DNA of 64,000 nucleotides from Rhizobium leguminosarum (GCF_004123835.1 NZ_MZMU01000019.1:124001-188000), one strand, 5' to 3'. Numbered from the stretch's first letter, positions 1-10,196 are shown. Translations and numbers: made by a program. Notes: generated from the sequence alone by a model not told the origin.

Positions 1-1
1 C

Positions 2-712
<711 letters not shown>

Positions 713-772
713 GCTCACGGGTCACTGTGGAGGATGGTTCGGTAGAGTGCCGGACTTCTTGAGAAAGTACTG

Positions 773-3307
773 ATGGCGGATTTTATTGCAGTCATTCGGC
801 GGGCCGTCGACGGCCTGGCTGAAAATACCCCCGAGATGCGGGTGAAAGTCTACGAACGTGCCCGCGGCGCAGTGCAGCGGCAGCTCGAGAACATGAAGCC
901 GCGTCCGCCGGAAGCCATGCTGCAACGCCAGCTCGAAAAGCTCGAGGCTGCCATCCGCGAGGTGGAAGGCGAACACTCCGAGGCGATGCCGCTCGACGAG
1001 CCGGTTGCGGCCGTCACCGCGTCGGAATCCTTCGAAGAACAAGCGGTTCCCGACGCAAGCGAACCGGCGTCAGCGCCGGAGACGGCTGTCGAGGAACCGG
1101 TCTACCAAGCCTATGCGGAACCGCAGGCGGCCGAGGCCGCCGGCGAGCCCGATCACGTGGAAGCCGCCGCGCCGGAGGAGGCTGAGGAAGAGGTCACCAC
1201 CGAGGAGCCTCTTTCCCAGGAAACACTCGTTTCCCCTGAAACATCCGTTCCCGCGGAAACCCCTGTTTTCGCAGAGACACCGGTTTCGCCGGAGACATCC
1301 GGTCCGGCCGAGACATACTGGCATCCCTCGCAGGAGGAGGAAGCGCCGGCCGAGGAATGGCATGCCAGCGAGGCGCGCGACGCCGCTGGCGAAGACGTGC
1401 CGGCCGAACATGACGGCTGGCAAGCGCCACCCGCCGGGCATCGCGACGAGCAAGCCGACGAACAGCATGCCGACGAGCAGCATCCCCTGGAAGCCGACGA
1501 GATTGCGGACGAACCTGCGGCGGTGGAAAGCGAGGAGCCGGAGGTCGAGGAGGCTTACGTGCTCGTCGAGCCGTTGCAGCCGATCACCCGCGGCATAGAC
1601 CACGCATCCAACCGCCTGGTGGAGCCCGTAGCCGATTTCGATCGTTCGCAGGAGTTCGTCGAGCACAGCCGCGAGGAGCCGTTGCAGGCCGAAGCTGCTG
1701 CGCATTTCGACCCCGTCTGGACCGAGCCCGTTGCCGAAACGCCGGCTCCGGCGCCCAAGGATGCGGAGACCGAATGGGCGGAAGAGGAACTCCGGCAATA
1801 TTCGGAGACGGCGCCGGCGCCGATTACTGCCGATGCCTCCGCGCGCGCCTTTGAGGAGGTGATATCGAGCCTCGAAAAAGTGGCGCCCGCGGCCGTCATG
1901 CCGGCCGCCAAGGAAAGTTTTTCCTGGGAGACGGCCGCCTTCGACGATCTGCCGCCGATCGAGGCCGGCAACAATAAGAAGACGCCGGTTGCCTCTCATT
2001 TCGACGATGTCGATATCTTCGCGGAAGTCCACAACGGCAAGCCGGCGCCTGCTAGCGGCGCACCGAGCGAGGACTGGCGAGAGGCGAAAGCGCTGCGCGG
2101 CTACGACCGCCGCGGCTCTGTCGCCGCTGATGACGATGACGCCAATCCGTCGATGGATATCGATCAGATGGTTGCCTCCAAGCTGCAGGGCAAGAGCTTC
2201 CGTATGGAGCCGAAGCGCCGCCGCTTCGGCATCGGCACCGTGATCACGCTCATCTTCGCACTCATCCTGATCGGTGGCGGTGCCTATGCCGGCTGGACGA
2301 ACAGAGAGGCGCTGGTGGCGATGGTCGACGGGCTCGTCAGCTCGGCACCGTCGCAGGCGACCAGGAACGAGGCGGCAACGCCGCCGGATGGCGCGGCGAC
2401 GCCTGCCCAGCCGGGCGCGGTGACGCCAGCCCAGCCGACCGCACCAGGAGCGCAAAATACGCCCGCGGCGCCGGCGCAGCCGAACCCGCAGGTAGCGTCA
2501 ATGAACAATGACGGCGCTGCGACCAATTCGAAATTCACCCAGCGGCTGCTGACCGATGGAACCGAGGTCGACAGCGGACCGGCGACGGTGCCGGGAACGC
2601 CGACCGCGGAAGGAAAATCGGTCGCCGAACAGAATGTCGCGGCAGCCGATACGCCGCCTGCCAGCGCGCAGGGCGATGCGGCACCCGCCGACACGCGGAC
2701 GTCGAACGGCCCTGTGGCATCGCCGCCGCAGACCGCGCCTGTCGGTTCGTCGCAAAAGATGTTCCTCTATGAGGAGCGCATCGGCCAGAGCTCGCCAACG
2801 GCGATCGAGGGATCGGTCGTCTGGAGCGTGCAGCACGAGGCCGGCCAGGATGGCCGGCAGGAGGCGACGGTGCAGGGCAATGTCACGGTTCCCGAGCGCA
2901 ATCTCTCGGCTCTCGTTACCTTCAAGCGCAATTCCGATCCGTCGCTGCCGGCAAGCCATCTCGTCGAGATCGTCTTCTCGGTGCCGCCGAATTTCGAGGG
3001 CGGCAGCATCGACAGCGTCCAGCGCATTTCGATGAAGCGCACGGAGCAGGACCGCGGCGACGCGCTGATCGCGGTTCCGGCCAAGATCACCGACGATTTC
3101 CACATGATCGCGCTCAACGACTATCCTGATGCGCGCAAGGCCAATCTCGACCTGATGTCGACCCGCAACTGGATCGATATTCCGATCACCTACCGCAACG
3201 GCCGCCGCGCGCTGCTGACGATGGAGAAGGGCGGTACGGGAACGGACGCCTTCAATACCGCGATCAAGGAATGGACCGCGCTCGGGGACGTGTCGACGAG
3301 CCAGTGA
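773..3307 (+). CDS. Large acidic single-pass membrane protein, unknown function
   Basis: 844 residues, not recognised by function. The N-terminal ~70 residues are helical and charged. A long Glu/Ala/Pro-rich low-complexity stretch follows to about residue 470 and contains imperfect six-residue repeats of the type xSPETS / xPAETP (about residues 145-182). A single hydrophobic segment lies at about residues 485-508 after a basic KRRR cluster, so the acidic part is probably cytoplasmic. Then comes an Ala/Pro/Thr-rich linker and a more ordered C-terminal domain (about 660-844) that would be periplasmic. Starts 60 bases after purA and may be co-transcribed. The layout suggests an envelope protein with an extended cytoplasmic tail; this is inference only. 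Confidence 0.85.
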   Translation: MADFIAVIRRAVDGLAENTPEMRVKVYERARGAVQRQLENMKPRPPEAMLQRQLEKLEAAIREVEGEHSEAMPLDEPVAAVTASESFEEQAVPDASEPASAPETAVEEPVYQAYAEPQAAEAAGEPDHVEAAAPEEAEEEVTTEEPLSQETLVSPETSVPAETPVFAETPVSPETSGPAETYWHPSQEEEAPAEEWHASEARDAAGEDVPAEHDGWQAPPAGHRDEQADEQHADEQHPLEADEIADEPAAVESEEPEVEEAYVLVEPLQPITRGIDHASNRLVEPVADFDRSQEFVEHSREEPLQAEAAAHFDPVWTEPVAETPAPAPKDAETEWAEEELRQYSETAPAPITADASARAFEEVISSLEKVAPAAVMPAAKESFSWETAAFDDLPPIEAGNNKKTPVASHFDDVDIFAEVHNGKPAPASGAPSEDWREAKALRGYDRRGSVAADDDDANPSMDIDQMVASKLQGKSFRMEPKRRRFGIGTVITLIFALILIGGGAYAGWTNREALVAMVDGLVSSAPSQATRNEAATPPDGAATPAQPGAVTPAQPTAPGAQNTPAAPAQPNPQVASMNNDGAATNSKFTQRLLTDGTEVDSGPATVPGTPTAEGKSVAEQNVAAADTPPASAQGDAAPADTRTSNGPVASPPQTAPVGSSQKMFLYEERIGQSSPTAIEGSVVWSVQHEAGQDGRQEATVQGNVTVPERNLSALVTFKRNSDPSLPASHLVEIVFSVPPNFEGGSIDSVQRISMKRTEQDRGDALIAVPAKITDDFHMIALNDYPDARKANLDLMSTRNWIDIPITYRNGRRALLTMEKGGTGTDAFNTAIKEWTALGDVSTSQ

Positions 3308-3382
3308 CGGTTTCCGCAAAACCAGCGCTCCCGAATCGGGGCGGGGGTGCTGAGGCTGCGGACAAAGATGAATGAAACAGAA

Positions 3383-3408
3383 AAGGCGGGCCGCAAGGAC
3401 CCGCCTTC
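3383..3408 (-). terminator. Rho-independent terminator downstream of rpoH
   Basis: An 8-bp GC-rich stem (AAGGCGGG / CCCGCCTT) with a short loop. Read on the minus strand it is followed by a T-rich stretch, placing it just after the rpoH stop. It could also serve the converging 844-residue gene. Confidence 0.75.
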
Positions 3409-3431
3409 TTCAATTGTATCACGCGACAGGT

Positions 3432-4340
3432 TTATGCCGTGGCTTCGACGACCCGGACGGCCTTGGCGCGTTCCAGAGCTTCCTTGCGGACGGCGTCCTG
3501 CACCTTTTCGAAGGCGCGGACCTCGATCTGGCGAACGCGTTCGCGACTGATGTCGAATTCGGTCGAAAGGTCTTCCAGGGTCACTGGATCCTCGGCGAGG
3601 CGGCGAGCCTCAAAGATGCGGCGTTCACGCTCGTTCAGCACGCTCATCGCTTTCGCCAGCATGCGCCGGCGGGTGTCGAGCTCATCCTGTTCGATCAGCA
3701 CGTCTTCCTGGCTGTCATGGTCGTCCACCAGCCAATCCTGCCATTGACCGCCGTCACCTTCGGCCGCCTTGATCGGCGCGTTCAGCGAGGCGTCGCCGGA
3801 GAGGCGGCGGTTCATCGAAATGACCTCCTCCTCCGAGACCTTCAGCTTGGTGGCGATCTCTGAGACGTGCTCCGGCTTCAGGTCGCCGTCATCGATTGCC
3901 TGGATGCGGCCTTTCAGCCGGCGCAGGTTGAAGAATAGGCGCTTCTGGTTGGCGGTCGTGCCCATCTTCACCAGCGACCACGAACGCAGGATATATTCCT
4001 GGATCGAGGCCTTGATCCACCACATGGCGTAGGTGGCGAGGCGGAAGCCGCGCTCGGCATCGAATTTCTTGACGGCCTGCATCAGGCCGACATTGCCTTC
4101 GGAGACGACTTCGCCGATCGGCAGGCCGTAGCCGCGATAACCCATCGCGATCTTCGCGACGAGGCGAAGGTGGCTGGTGACGAGCTTGTGGGCGGCATCG
4201 CGGTCGCCATGCTCGGCATAACGCTTGGCGAGCATGTATTCCTGCTGCGGCTCCAGCATCGGGAACTTGCGGATTTCGTCGAGGTAACGATTGAGACCGG
4301 CTTCACCGGCGGTAATGGACGGCAAGGTATTTCGGGCCAT
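3432..4340 (-). CDS. rpoH: RNA polymerase heat-shock sigma factor (sigma-32)
   Basis: 302 residues. Directs RNA polymerase to heat-shock and stress promoters. It has the sigma-70 region 2 core (YAMWWIKASIQEYILRSWSL), the RpoH-box-like QKRLFFNLRR, and a C-terminal region 4 helix-turn-helix (LSTEFDISRERVRQIEVRAF). I chose the ATG at 4340 (MARNTLPSI) because AGGAGG sits 7-8 bases upstream; the frame stays open 15 codons further but without a better start. Rhizobia usually carry more than one rpoH, and I cannot tell which paralogue this is. It is transcribed toward the large membrane-protein gene and ends in a hairpin terminator. Confidence 0.95.
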   Translation of the reverse strand: MARNTLPSITAGEAGLNRYLDEIRKFPMLEPQQEYMLAKRYAEHGDRDAAHKLVTSHLRLVAKIAMGYRGYGLPIGEVVSEGNVGLMQAVKKFDAERGFRLATYAMWWIKASIQEYILRSWSLVKMGTTANQKRLFFNLRRLKGRIQAIDDGDLKPEHVSEIATKLKVSEEEVISMNRRLSGDASLNAPIKAAEGDGGQWQDWLVDDHDSQEDVLIEQDELDTRRRMLAKAMSVLNERERRIFEARRLAEDPVTLEDLSTEFDISRERVRQIEVRAFEKVQDAVRKEALERAKAVRVVEATA

Positions 4341-4529
4341 AGTGCACCCTCCTAAAGTGAATTCCGGTTCCCGATGGAAACGCATCCTCGCGTTAAAAAA
4401 GGCAAACCGGGACGTGCGGCTCTCTCCGAGCCCGCACTAAGTCAATATACAGATAAGTGTGGCGAAACGGCGGTTCAAGGTGCCGCTCACGCAGGTGTGA
4501 GTTGGGCAGGCGGCATTCGGAGCCCGGCT

Positions 4530-5555
4530 TTATCGCCGCAGCGCTTCGACCAGTTCGACCATATCATCCGGCAGCGGCACCTCGAAATGCATGATTTCGC
4601 CGGTGCGGGGATGCTCGAACTGCAGCATGAAGGCATGCAGCGCCTGGCGGCCGAAACCGTTGACGACATTGCGGATCTCTTCGGGCAGGAGATTGGCCTT
4701 GGTCTTGAAGCCGGCGCCGTAAACCGTGTCGCCGAGCAGCGGATGGCCGATATGGGCCATGTGGACACGGATCTGGTGGGTGCGGCCGGTTTCGAGGTGG
4801 CACTCCACCAGCGAGGCGAACGCGGTGGCGTCCGGCTTCTCATGGAAGCGCTCAATCACCTGGTAGTGCGTGATCGCCTCGTCGGCGTCCTGACTGTCGG
4901 GGCGTTTGACGGCGCGGCGCGTGCGGTCGCCGGTGGCGCGGCCAAGCGGCGCGTCGACCGTGCCCGACAGCGTGCGCGGCCGGCCCCAGACGACTGCCTG
5001 GTAGGCCCGCTCCAGCGACATGGTGCGGCCATGGTCGGCAAATTGCAGCGACAGGTGGCGATGGGCAATGTCGTTCTTGGCGACGACCATGACGCCTGTC
5101 GTGTCCTTGTCGAGACGGTGGACGATGCCGGGGCGGCGCACGCCGCCGATGCCGGAGAGCGTATCGCTGCAATGGTGGATCAGCGCGTTGACCAGCGTCC
5201 CGGTCCAGTTGCCGGCGCCGGGATGGACGACGAGGCCGGAAGGCTTGGAGATGACGATGACGTCGTCGTCCTCATGGAGGATATCGAGCGGGATGTCCTC
5301 GCCCTGCGGCGTCGGGTCCTCCGGCTCGGGCAGCGTGAGTTCGAAACTGTCGCCGGTGCGCACCTTGCGCTGCGGGTCGGTGACGGGTTCGCCGCGCAGA
5401 AAAACCTGGCCGTCCTTGATCAGCGCCTTGATGCGGCTGCGCGAAAATTCCTCGCCGACCTGCGCCGTCAGCCAGGCGTCCAACCGGCCTTCGGCAGTTT
5501 CATCGGCGGTCAGGACTTTTCTATTGCCGGCTGCTTGTTTAAAGGGGTCGCTCAA
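4530..5555 (-). CDS. rluD: 23S rRNA pseudouridine synthase, RluD/RluA family
   Basis: 341 residues. Isomerises uridines to pseudouridine in 23S rRNA (helix 69 for RluD). An N-terminal S4-like RNA-binding region (about residues 15-80, FSRSRIKALIKDGQVFLRG) is followed by the synthase domain with the catalytic motif HRLDKDTTGVMVVAK, whose Asp is the nucleophile. Length fits the RluC/RluD group. Its start faces the small membrane-protein gene across a 42-base divergent gap. Assignment to RluD rather than RluC is by overall family impression. Confidence 0.88.
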   Translation of the reverse strand: MSDPFKQAAGNRKVLTADETAEGRLDAWLTAQVGEEFSRSRIKALIKDGQVFLRGEPVTDPQRKVRTGDSFELTLPEPEDPTPQGEDIPLDILHEDDDVIVISKPSGLVVHPGAGNWTGTLVNALIHHCSDTLSGIGGVRRPGIVHRLDKDTTGVMVVAKNDIAHRHLSLQFADHGRTMSLERAYQAVVWGRPRTLSGTVDAPLGRATGDRTRRAVKRPDSQDADEAITHYQVIERFHEKPDATAFASLVECHLETGRTHQIRVHMAHIGHPLLGDTVYGAGFKTKANLLPEEIRNVVNGFGRQALHAFMLQFEHPRTGEIMHFEVPLPDDMVELVEALRR

Positions 5556-5597
5556 GACGCTTCTTCTCCGACGTATTTTTTAGAACGGGACGCACAG

Positions 5598-5984
5598 ATG
5601 ACAGCAATCGAGCCAGACGACCAGGAAGAGAAGCCCCTTGATCCGGCGATGGAAAGTGTCCGGCGCAAGATGGTCCGCCTGCAGATCGTTTCCGGCGCCA
5701 TCATGTTCGTGAGCCTTATGGCGGTCTTCGGCGCGGTTGTCTACAAGGTGATGCACAGCGAGCCGAAGGAGACGGCGTCCGCTGTTACCGCCTCCGGCGT
5801 ACCCTCGGATGCGCCGCTTGCGGCAACCGTTTCCCTGCCGCTCGGCTTCAAGGTGCAGTCCACCTCGTTTTCGGCAGGGCAGCTTCTGTTCTACGGCGAA
5901 ACGGTCGAGGGCAAGAACAAGGCGCTGGTCTACGATCTCAAGACCGGCCGCACCGTCGCCGACGTCACTGTTACGGGCAATTGA
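5598..5984 (+). CDS. Small single-pass membrane protein, unknown function
   Basis: 128 residues. About 30 charged N-terminal residues precede one transmembrane segment (IVSGAIMFVSLMAVFGAVVY, about 34-53). A C-terminal part of about 75 residues follows, probably periplasmic. The frame is open far upstream, but that portion is antisense to rluD, so the ATG at 5598 is the credible start. It ends 7 bases before the methyltransferase gene, so the two are probably one transcript. No family recognised. Confidence 0.75.
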   Translation: MTAIEPDDQEEKPLDPAMESVRRKMVRLQIVSGAIMFVSLMAVFGAVVYKVMHSEPKETASAVTASGVPSDAPLAATVSLPLGFKVQSTSFSAGQLLFYGETVEGKNKALVYDLKTGRTVADVTVTGN

Positions 5985-5991
5985 GGCCGGC

Positions 5992-6816
5992 ATGGCCGTC
6001 GTCCCGATCGACATCGACAGCGCCGACGATCCGCGCGTCGCTGAATTCCGCGAGATCCGCGAGCGCGACCTGACAGGCCGAGAGAACCGCTTCATCGCCG
6101 AAGGCACCGTCGTGCTGCGCATGCTCGCCGAGGCGCATGCGGCGGGCCGCGGCTTTTTCGCCGAGAAAATTCTGTTGCTGCGCAACCGCGTCGAGGGCGT
6201 CCTGCCCATCCTGGAGCGGTTTCCGGCCGATGTGCCGGTCTATGTCGCCGGAGCGGATGTGCTCGATGGCGTCGTCGGTTTCCATCTGCATCGCGGCGTT
6301 CTCGCGCTCGGCCGGCGACAGGACCGCGGGGAGGCGGCACTTCTCGACGCGCTGCCGGAACGGGCGCTGGTGCTCGTCGGCTGCGGCATTTCCAATCACG
6401 ACAACGCCGGCTCGATGTTCCGCAATGCGGCCGCCTTCCGGGCGGATGCGGTGCTGCTCGACGAAACCTCCTGTGATCCACTCTACCGCAAGGCGCTGCG
6501 TGTCTCGGTCGGTTCGGTGCTGAGCGTTCCGCACCGTCGCGGCGGCAAGGCGCTCGATGTACTCGTGGCGCTTGCCGAACGGGGCTTTGCCATCTGGACG
6601 CTTTCACCGCACGGCAAGACCGATATCCGCGCCATTCCGGCCTCGACGCGCATGGCGCTCGTCGTCGGTACCGAAGGCGAGGGATTGCCGGAGGCGCTGC
6701 TTGTGCGGTTCCAGAGCGCGCGCATTCCACAGTCGGAGGAACTCGATAGCCTCAATGCCGCGACGGCGACGGGGATCGCGCTGTTTTCCATGGCCTCCGC
6801 GATGGGCCGGGTCTAA
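5992..6816 (+). CDS. SpoU/TrmH family RNA 2'-O-methyltransferase
   Basis: 274 residues. Expected to transfer methyl from S-adenosylmethionine to a ribose 2'-OH of tRNA or rRNA. The SPOUT knot motifs are present: NHDNAGSMFRNAAAF (motif 1, about residue 132), LVVGTEGEGLPEALL (motif 2, about 222) and SLNAATATGIALF (motif 3, near the C-terminus). An N-terminal substrate-binding region precedes them. The ATG at 5992 is chosen because the longer frame overlaps the preceding gene. The RNA target cannot be read from sequence. Confidence 0.88.
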   Translation: MAVVPIDIDSADDPRVAEFREIRERDLTGRENRFIAEGTVVLRMLAEAHAAGRGFFAEKILLLRNRVEGVLPILERFPADVPVYVAGADVLDGVVGFHLHRGVLALGRRQDRGEAALLDALPERALVLVGCGISNHDNAGSMFRNAAAFRADAVLLDETSCDPLYRKALRVSVGSVLSVPHRRGGKALDVLVALAERGFAIWTLSPHGKTDIRAIPASTRMALVVGTEGEGLPEALLVRFQSARIPQSEELDSLNAATATGIALFSMASAMGRV

Positions 6817-6839
6817 CGCACATCCTCTCGCGCGTCCTA

Positions 6840-8003
6840 TCAGGCGCGCGGGGGATCGGCGAGGATCGCGGTTACCCTGTCGGCAAGGCTGACACGATCG
6901 TTCGGGTTCTTTTCCGCAGCATCGACGAGCAGCGTGCGGATCGGCGAGGAGGGACCCTCGTTCAGGGCGGTCAGCGCCACCATATTGGCTGCGATCGAGG
7001 CGATCTCCTCGCGGATCGCACCATCGCGTCCGGCTACGGCTTTTGCCTTTTGCAGGCGCTCGGCCAGGGCGGCGCTGCGCTTGCGGACATCTTCGCCGAT
7101 TTCAGCCGTGACGACGGCGGTGTCGAGCGCAGACGCGGTCGTGTCTTCGGCCGTCATTTCCGCCGGCAGCTCCGCGACCATCCCGGCAAGGCCGGCGTCG
7201 CGCAGCACCCGGTTGACCTTGCGGATCTCGGCGTTGGCGGCCTTCAACTGCTCCTTCAACTTGGCGATCTCCTGCTGGCGGCGAGCGACCAGGTTTTCCT
7301 TTTCTGTGGCGGTAGCGCTCTCGCGGGCGGCCTTATCCTCCAGGCGGATCACCATATGCTGCTGCTGCGTCAGTTTCTGTTCGGCATCCTTGGCGCGCTT
7401 CTGCAGCAGGCTGACGTCCTGGCGCAGTGTGTCGCGTTCGTCGCGCAGCGCGTTGACACGGAATTTCAGGCTCTCCGCCTCGGTCTCGCGCGCGGCCAGG
7501 TCTATTCTCAGCCCATCGGCCTGTTCACCGAGCTTGTTCAGCCGCGTCCGCATCGTCGCCAGTTCGCTCTCCTTGTTGGCAGCGGACTGCTCGGCAATAT
7601 GCAGATTGGTCTTCAACTGGCTGATATAGTTCTCGTCCTTGCGCAGATGCGAGCGCTGGTCGGCCGCCTCGACATGCATCTCGCCGATCTGGGCCTGCAA
7701 TTCGCCGATCTCGGCTGCAAGCCTGCCGGCATCGACGGCGAGGGCGTCGTGGCGAAGCTGGAACGACAGGGATTTCTCGCGCTCACGCAAAAGGTCCTGG
7801 GCGGTGCGGGCGTTTTCGGCGGCATAGAGCGCGCGCACCATGTCTTTCTGGGCGCGAACCTCCTGCGGGCTCAGCGGCATCGTCGCTTTCAGCCGGTTCT
7901 CGGTATACCAGACGATGCGGCGGTGAACGGCGGGCGAGACCAGAAAGACGAGGAAGGCCGCGGTCAGGAAGCCCAATCCGAACAAGAGAGCATATTCGAT
8001 CAC
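6840..8003 (-). CDS. Membrane-anchored coiled-coil protein, unknown function
   Basis: 387 residues. One N-terminal transmembrane segment (about residues 4-24) is followed by a long heptad-rich coiled coil (about 55-270, rich in Leu, Glu, Gln, Arg and Ala). An Ala-rich C-terminal part contains a helical stretch ending LADRVTAILADPPRA. The layout resembles rhizobial envelope or division-associated coiled-coil proteins, but no function can be assigned. It converges on the methyltransferase gene with a 23-base gap. Confidence 0.8.
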   Translation of the reverse strand: MIEYALLFGLGFLTAAFLVFLVSPAVHRRIVWYTENRLKATMPLSPQEVRAQKDMVRALYAAENARTAQDLLREREKSLSFQLRHDALAVDAGRLAAEIGELQAQIGEMHVEAADQRSHLRKDENYISQLKTNLHIAEQSAANKESELATMRTRLNKLGEQADGLRIDLAARETEAESLKFRVNALRDERDTLRQDVSLLQKRAKDAEQKLTQQQHMVIRLEDKAARESATATEKENLVARRQQEIAKLKEQLKAANAEIRKVNRVLRDAGLAGMVAELPAEMTAEDTTASALDTAVVTAEIGEDVRKRSAALAERLQKAKAVAGRDGAIREEIASIAANMVALTALNEGPSSPIRTLLVDAAEKNPNDRVSLADRVTAILADPPRA

Positions 8004-8119
8004 GGCGCGGCCATCGGTAAGAAGGTTGATACGAGGTCAGCCGCGATGATTAAGCACGCGTGACGCGCATGGCAAGGCCGCCGGTGGGGACGGCGGCAGA
8101 TTCCAGCGGCTTTGCGGCC

Positions 8120-8707
8120 TCAGAAGGGGTTCCAGGTCGGCGCCTGGGTGATCTTGAGATAGCCGACATTGACGCCGAGGCGAGCACCGACGCCGGTGCG
8201 GATCGGCACGACCAGCACGTCGTTGTTCTTGAGCAGCGTCATGCCGAAGCCGGCGATCACATAGGCCGAGCCGCTGACACCGCCGAAGCGGGCATAGATG
8301 CCGTTGACGGAGGGCAGGTCGTAGACCAGCATCATCACGCGCGAGCCCTGGCCGCCGTAATCGAGGCCGAGCGAGGGGCCTTGCCAGTAGAGATTATGTT
8401 CGCCGGCGTTTTTGGTGTTCAACTGGCCTTCGCCATAGGTAAGGCCGGCGATGAAGGCGCCGCCGCCTTCCTGTCCGAGGATATAGCCGTTCGGCAGGCC
8501 GTATTTCTGAAAGGCACTCTCGACCACTTTGGCAAGTCCGCCGCTGGCGGAGCCGAAGAAGGAGTGGCCGGCGTCGACGATTTCCTGCATCGTGTACTGG
8601 CCGTTGTCCTGGGCGGCAGCCGGCCCGGCAACCATCAGCGAGGAGAAGATGAGGGCCGAAAGTAACCTGCAGAAGCCGATGAATCGGTGCGGAAATTGAG
8701 GGCGCAT
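8120..8707 (-). CDS. Exported DUF1134-family (YSC84-like fold) protein
   Basis: 195 residues. A signal peptide (about residues 1-31, ending AGPAAAQ) precedes a Gly-rich beta domain with motifs such as GYILGQEGGGAFIAGLTYG and GVGARLGVNVGYLKIT, typical of the DUF1134 family of alphaproteobacterial exported proteins. The ATG at 8707 (MRPQFPH) gives a proper signal peptide; a longer open frame upstream lacks one. Function unknown. It starts divergently from chpT across a gap of about 190 bases. Confidence 0.85.
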   Translation of the reverse strand: MRPQFPHRFIGFCRLLSALIFSSLMVAGPAAAQDNGQYTMQEIVDAGHSFFGSASGGLAKVVESAFQKYGLPNGYILGQEGGGAFIAGLTYGEGQLNTKNAGEHNLYWQGPSLGLDYGGQGSRVMMLVYDLPSVNGIYARFGGVSGSAYVIAGFGMTLLKNNDVLVVPIRTGVGARLGVNVGYLKITQAPTWNPF

Positions 8708-8898
8708 GGTGTCATCCGTTCGTCGTTTGGCTGAGAGCGGGCAACCGCTCGCGGCGATTGGTGCATTTTGCGCCGATGATCTTAACAATCGGTTTACCAA
8801 ATATGGTGTCATTATGGCACCGAGTACGATCGCAAACTTCGCGCAATTTTGATGAAGCATATTCCGGGCGCAATGAAATTGCCGCCCATCAGGAGACA

Positions 8899-9549
8899 AT
8901 GATGTCCAAGAACCCCAATCTCACCCTGTCCGGCCCGGATCTGGCCGCGCTTCTTTGCAGCCGCGTTTGCCACGATGTCATCTCGCCGGTCGGCGCGATC
9001 AATAACGGGCTGGAGCTCCTGGATGAAGGCGGCGCCGATGCCGATGCGATGGACCTGATCCGCACCAGCGCGCTCAATGCTTCCGTCCGCCTGAAATTCG
9101 CACGCCTCGCCTTCGGCGCGTCGGGTTCCGTCGGCGCCTCGATCGACACCGGCGAGGCCGAGCGTGCAGCCAAGGATTTCGCCGTCGCCGAGAAGAAGAC
9201 CGAGGTGATCTGGAACGGACCGCGCGCGATCGTCGCCAAGAACCGTGTCAAGCTGCTGCTCAACCTCTTCCTCGTTGCCTATTCCGCCATTCCGCGCGGC
9301 GGCGTGCTCGAGGTAACGCTCGAAAATCCTGAGTTCGATGCCAGGTTCAAGCTCACGTCCAAAGGCAAGTTGATGCGCCTGCCGCCGAAGTTCGTCGAGA
9401 TATCGACCGGCACTATCGAGGAAGCGATCGATGCCCATTCGATCCAGCCCTATTACACCGTGCTTCTGGCGCAGGAGTGCGGAATGACGCTTGATCACAG
9501 CGCCAGCGCCGATGAACTGGTGTTCACGGCAGTGGCTGCGGCAGCCTGA
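8899..9549 (+). CDS. chpT: Histidine phosphotransferase ChpT
   Basis: 216 residues. In alphaproteobacteria ChpT relays phosphate from the hybrid kinase CckA to CtrA and CpdR. The dimerisation/phosphotransfer helix carries SRVCHDVISPVGAINNGLEL with the phospho-accepting His at about residue 22. The rest is a degenerate kinase-like ATPase fold. AGGAGA lies just upstream of tandem ATG codons at 8899 and 8902. It lies 1.4 kb from ctrA, its expected downstream partner. The 5' end of the longer frame is discarded because it overlaps the divergent promoter region. Confidence 0.92.
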   Translation: MMSKNPNLTLSGPDLAALLCSRVCHDVISPVGAINNGLELLDEGGADADAMDLIRTSALNASVRLKFARLAFGASGSVGASIDTGEAERAAKDFAVAEKKTEVIWNGPRAIVAKNRVKLLLNLFLVAYSAIPRGGVLEVTLENPEFDARFKLTSKGKLMRLPPKFVEISTGTIEEAIDAHSIQPYYTVLLAQECGMTLDHSASADELVFTAVAAAA

Positions 9550-9670
9550 TTTCGGGGCGGGGACCTGTGTCGGCGCCTCGTCCGGTAACGATTCGTTAGC
9601 CTGATGGACCTATTCTCCAGGGTTGTAAGAGGCCTCTTGCTGCGACGAATGCGGGGGCAAAGGAGCGGCC

Positions 9671-10033
9671 ATGCAAAGGTTCATGATCACCGATAATTCG
9701 GACATCGTCCGCAAGGTCGGCAAGCGCATTCTCTCCGAACTCGACTTTCTCGTCAGCGAGGCCTCCAACGCCGGCGAGGCGCTGCAGCGCTGCCAGGCGG
9801 AGCTGCCGGAATATCTGATCGTCGATTCAGGCATGGAAGGCGCCCTCGACCTCATCGCTGCCATCCGTGCCATGGAGGGCGGCAAAGAGGTCAAGATCTA
9901 TTACTGCGTCGTCGAGGCGGATCTGAAGAAACTGATGGCGGGCAAACGGGCCGGGGCCACCGACTTCCTGCTGAAGCCGTTCGATCGCAAGATCCTGACC
10001 GCCGTTTTCGGAAACCGCGCGATCGCCGCCTGA
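9671..10033 (+). CDS. Stand-alone response-regulator receiver, atypical
   Basis: 120 residues, a single receiver domain with no output domain. The candidate phospho-acceptor is D52 (LIVDSGMEG) and the conserved Lys is at about 102 (LLKPFD). The N-terminal acidic pair is reduced to Asp-Asn (ITDNSD), and the usual Thr/Ser after strand 4 is not evident (IYYCVVEAD). It may therefore be a weakly phosphorylated or phosphorylation-independent receiver. It sits between chpT and ctrA, suggesting a role in the CtrA circuit. It is not clearly CpdR or DivK. Confidence 0.85.
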   Translation: MQRFMITDNSDIVRKVGKRILSELDFLVSEASNAGEALQRCQAELPEYLIVDSGMEGALDLIAAIRAMEGGKEVKIYYCVVEADLKKLMAGKRAGATDFLLKPFDRKILTAVFGNRAIAA

Positions 10034-10196
10034 CAGGCCGATCTCTTTCCGCCGATATCGGCATCGCTGGAGCATGATGCCGCGTGCAAGCGGTTTCGGC
10101 CGCCCCACGCTATTTCCTAGATCGAAAGAACAGAGGGTTTCAGGTCGATCCGGCCTGAGGTGAGGGCGGATTCTTATTGCGCAGGCAGAAACGAAA

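Noticed and set aside
1070..2455. 461-codon minus-strand open frame
   Set aside because: Antisense to the acidic membrane protein; Arg/Leu-rich low-complexity composition explained by the opposite strand's GAG/GCC codons.
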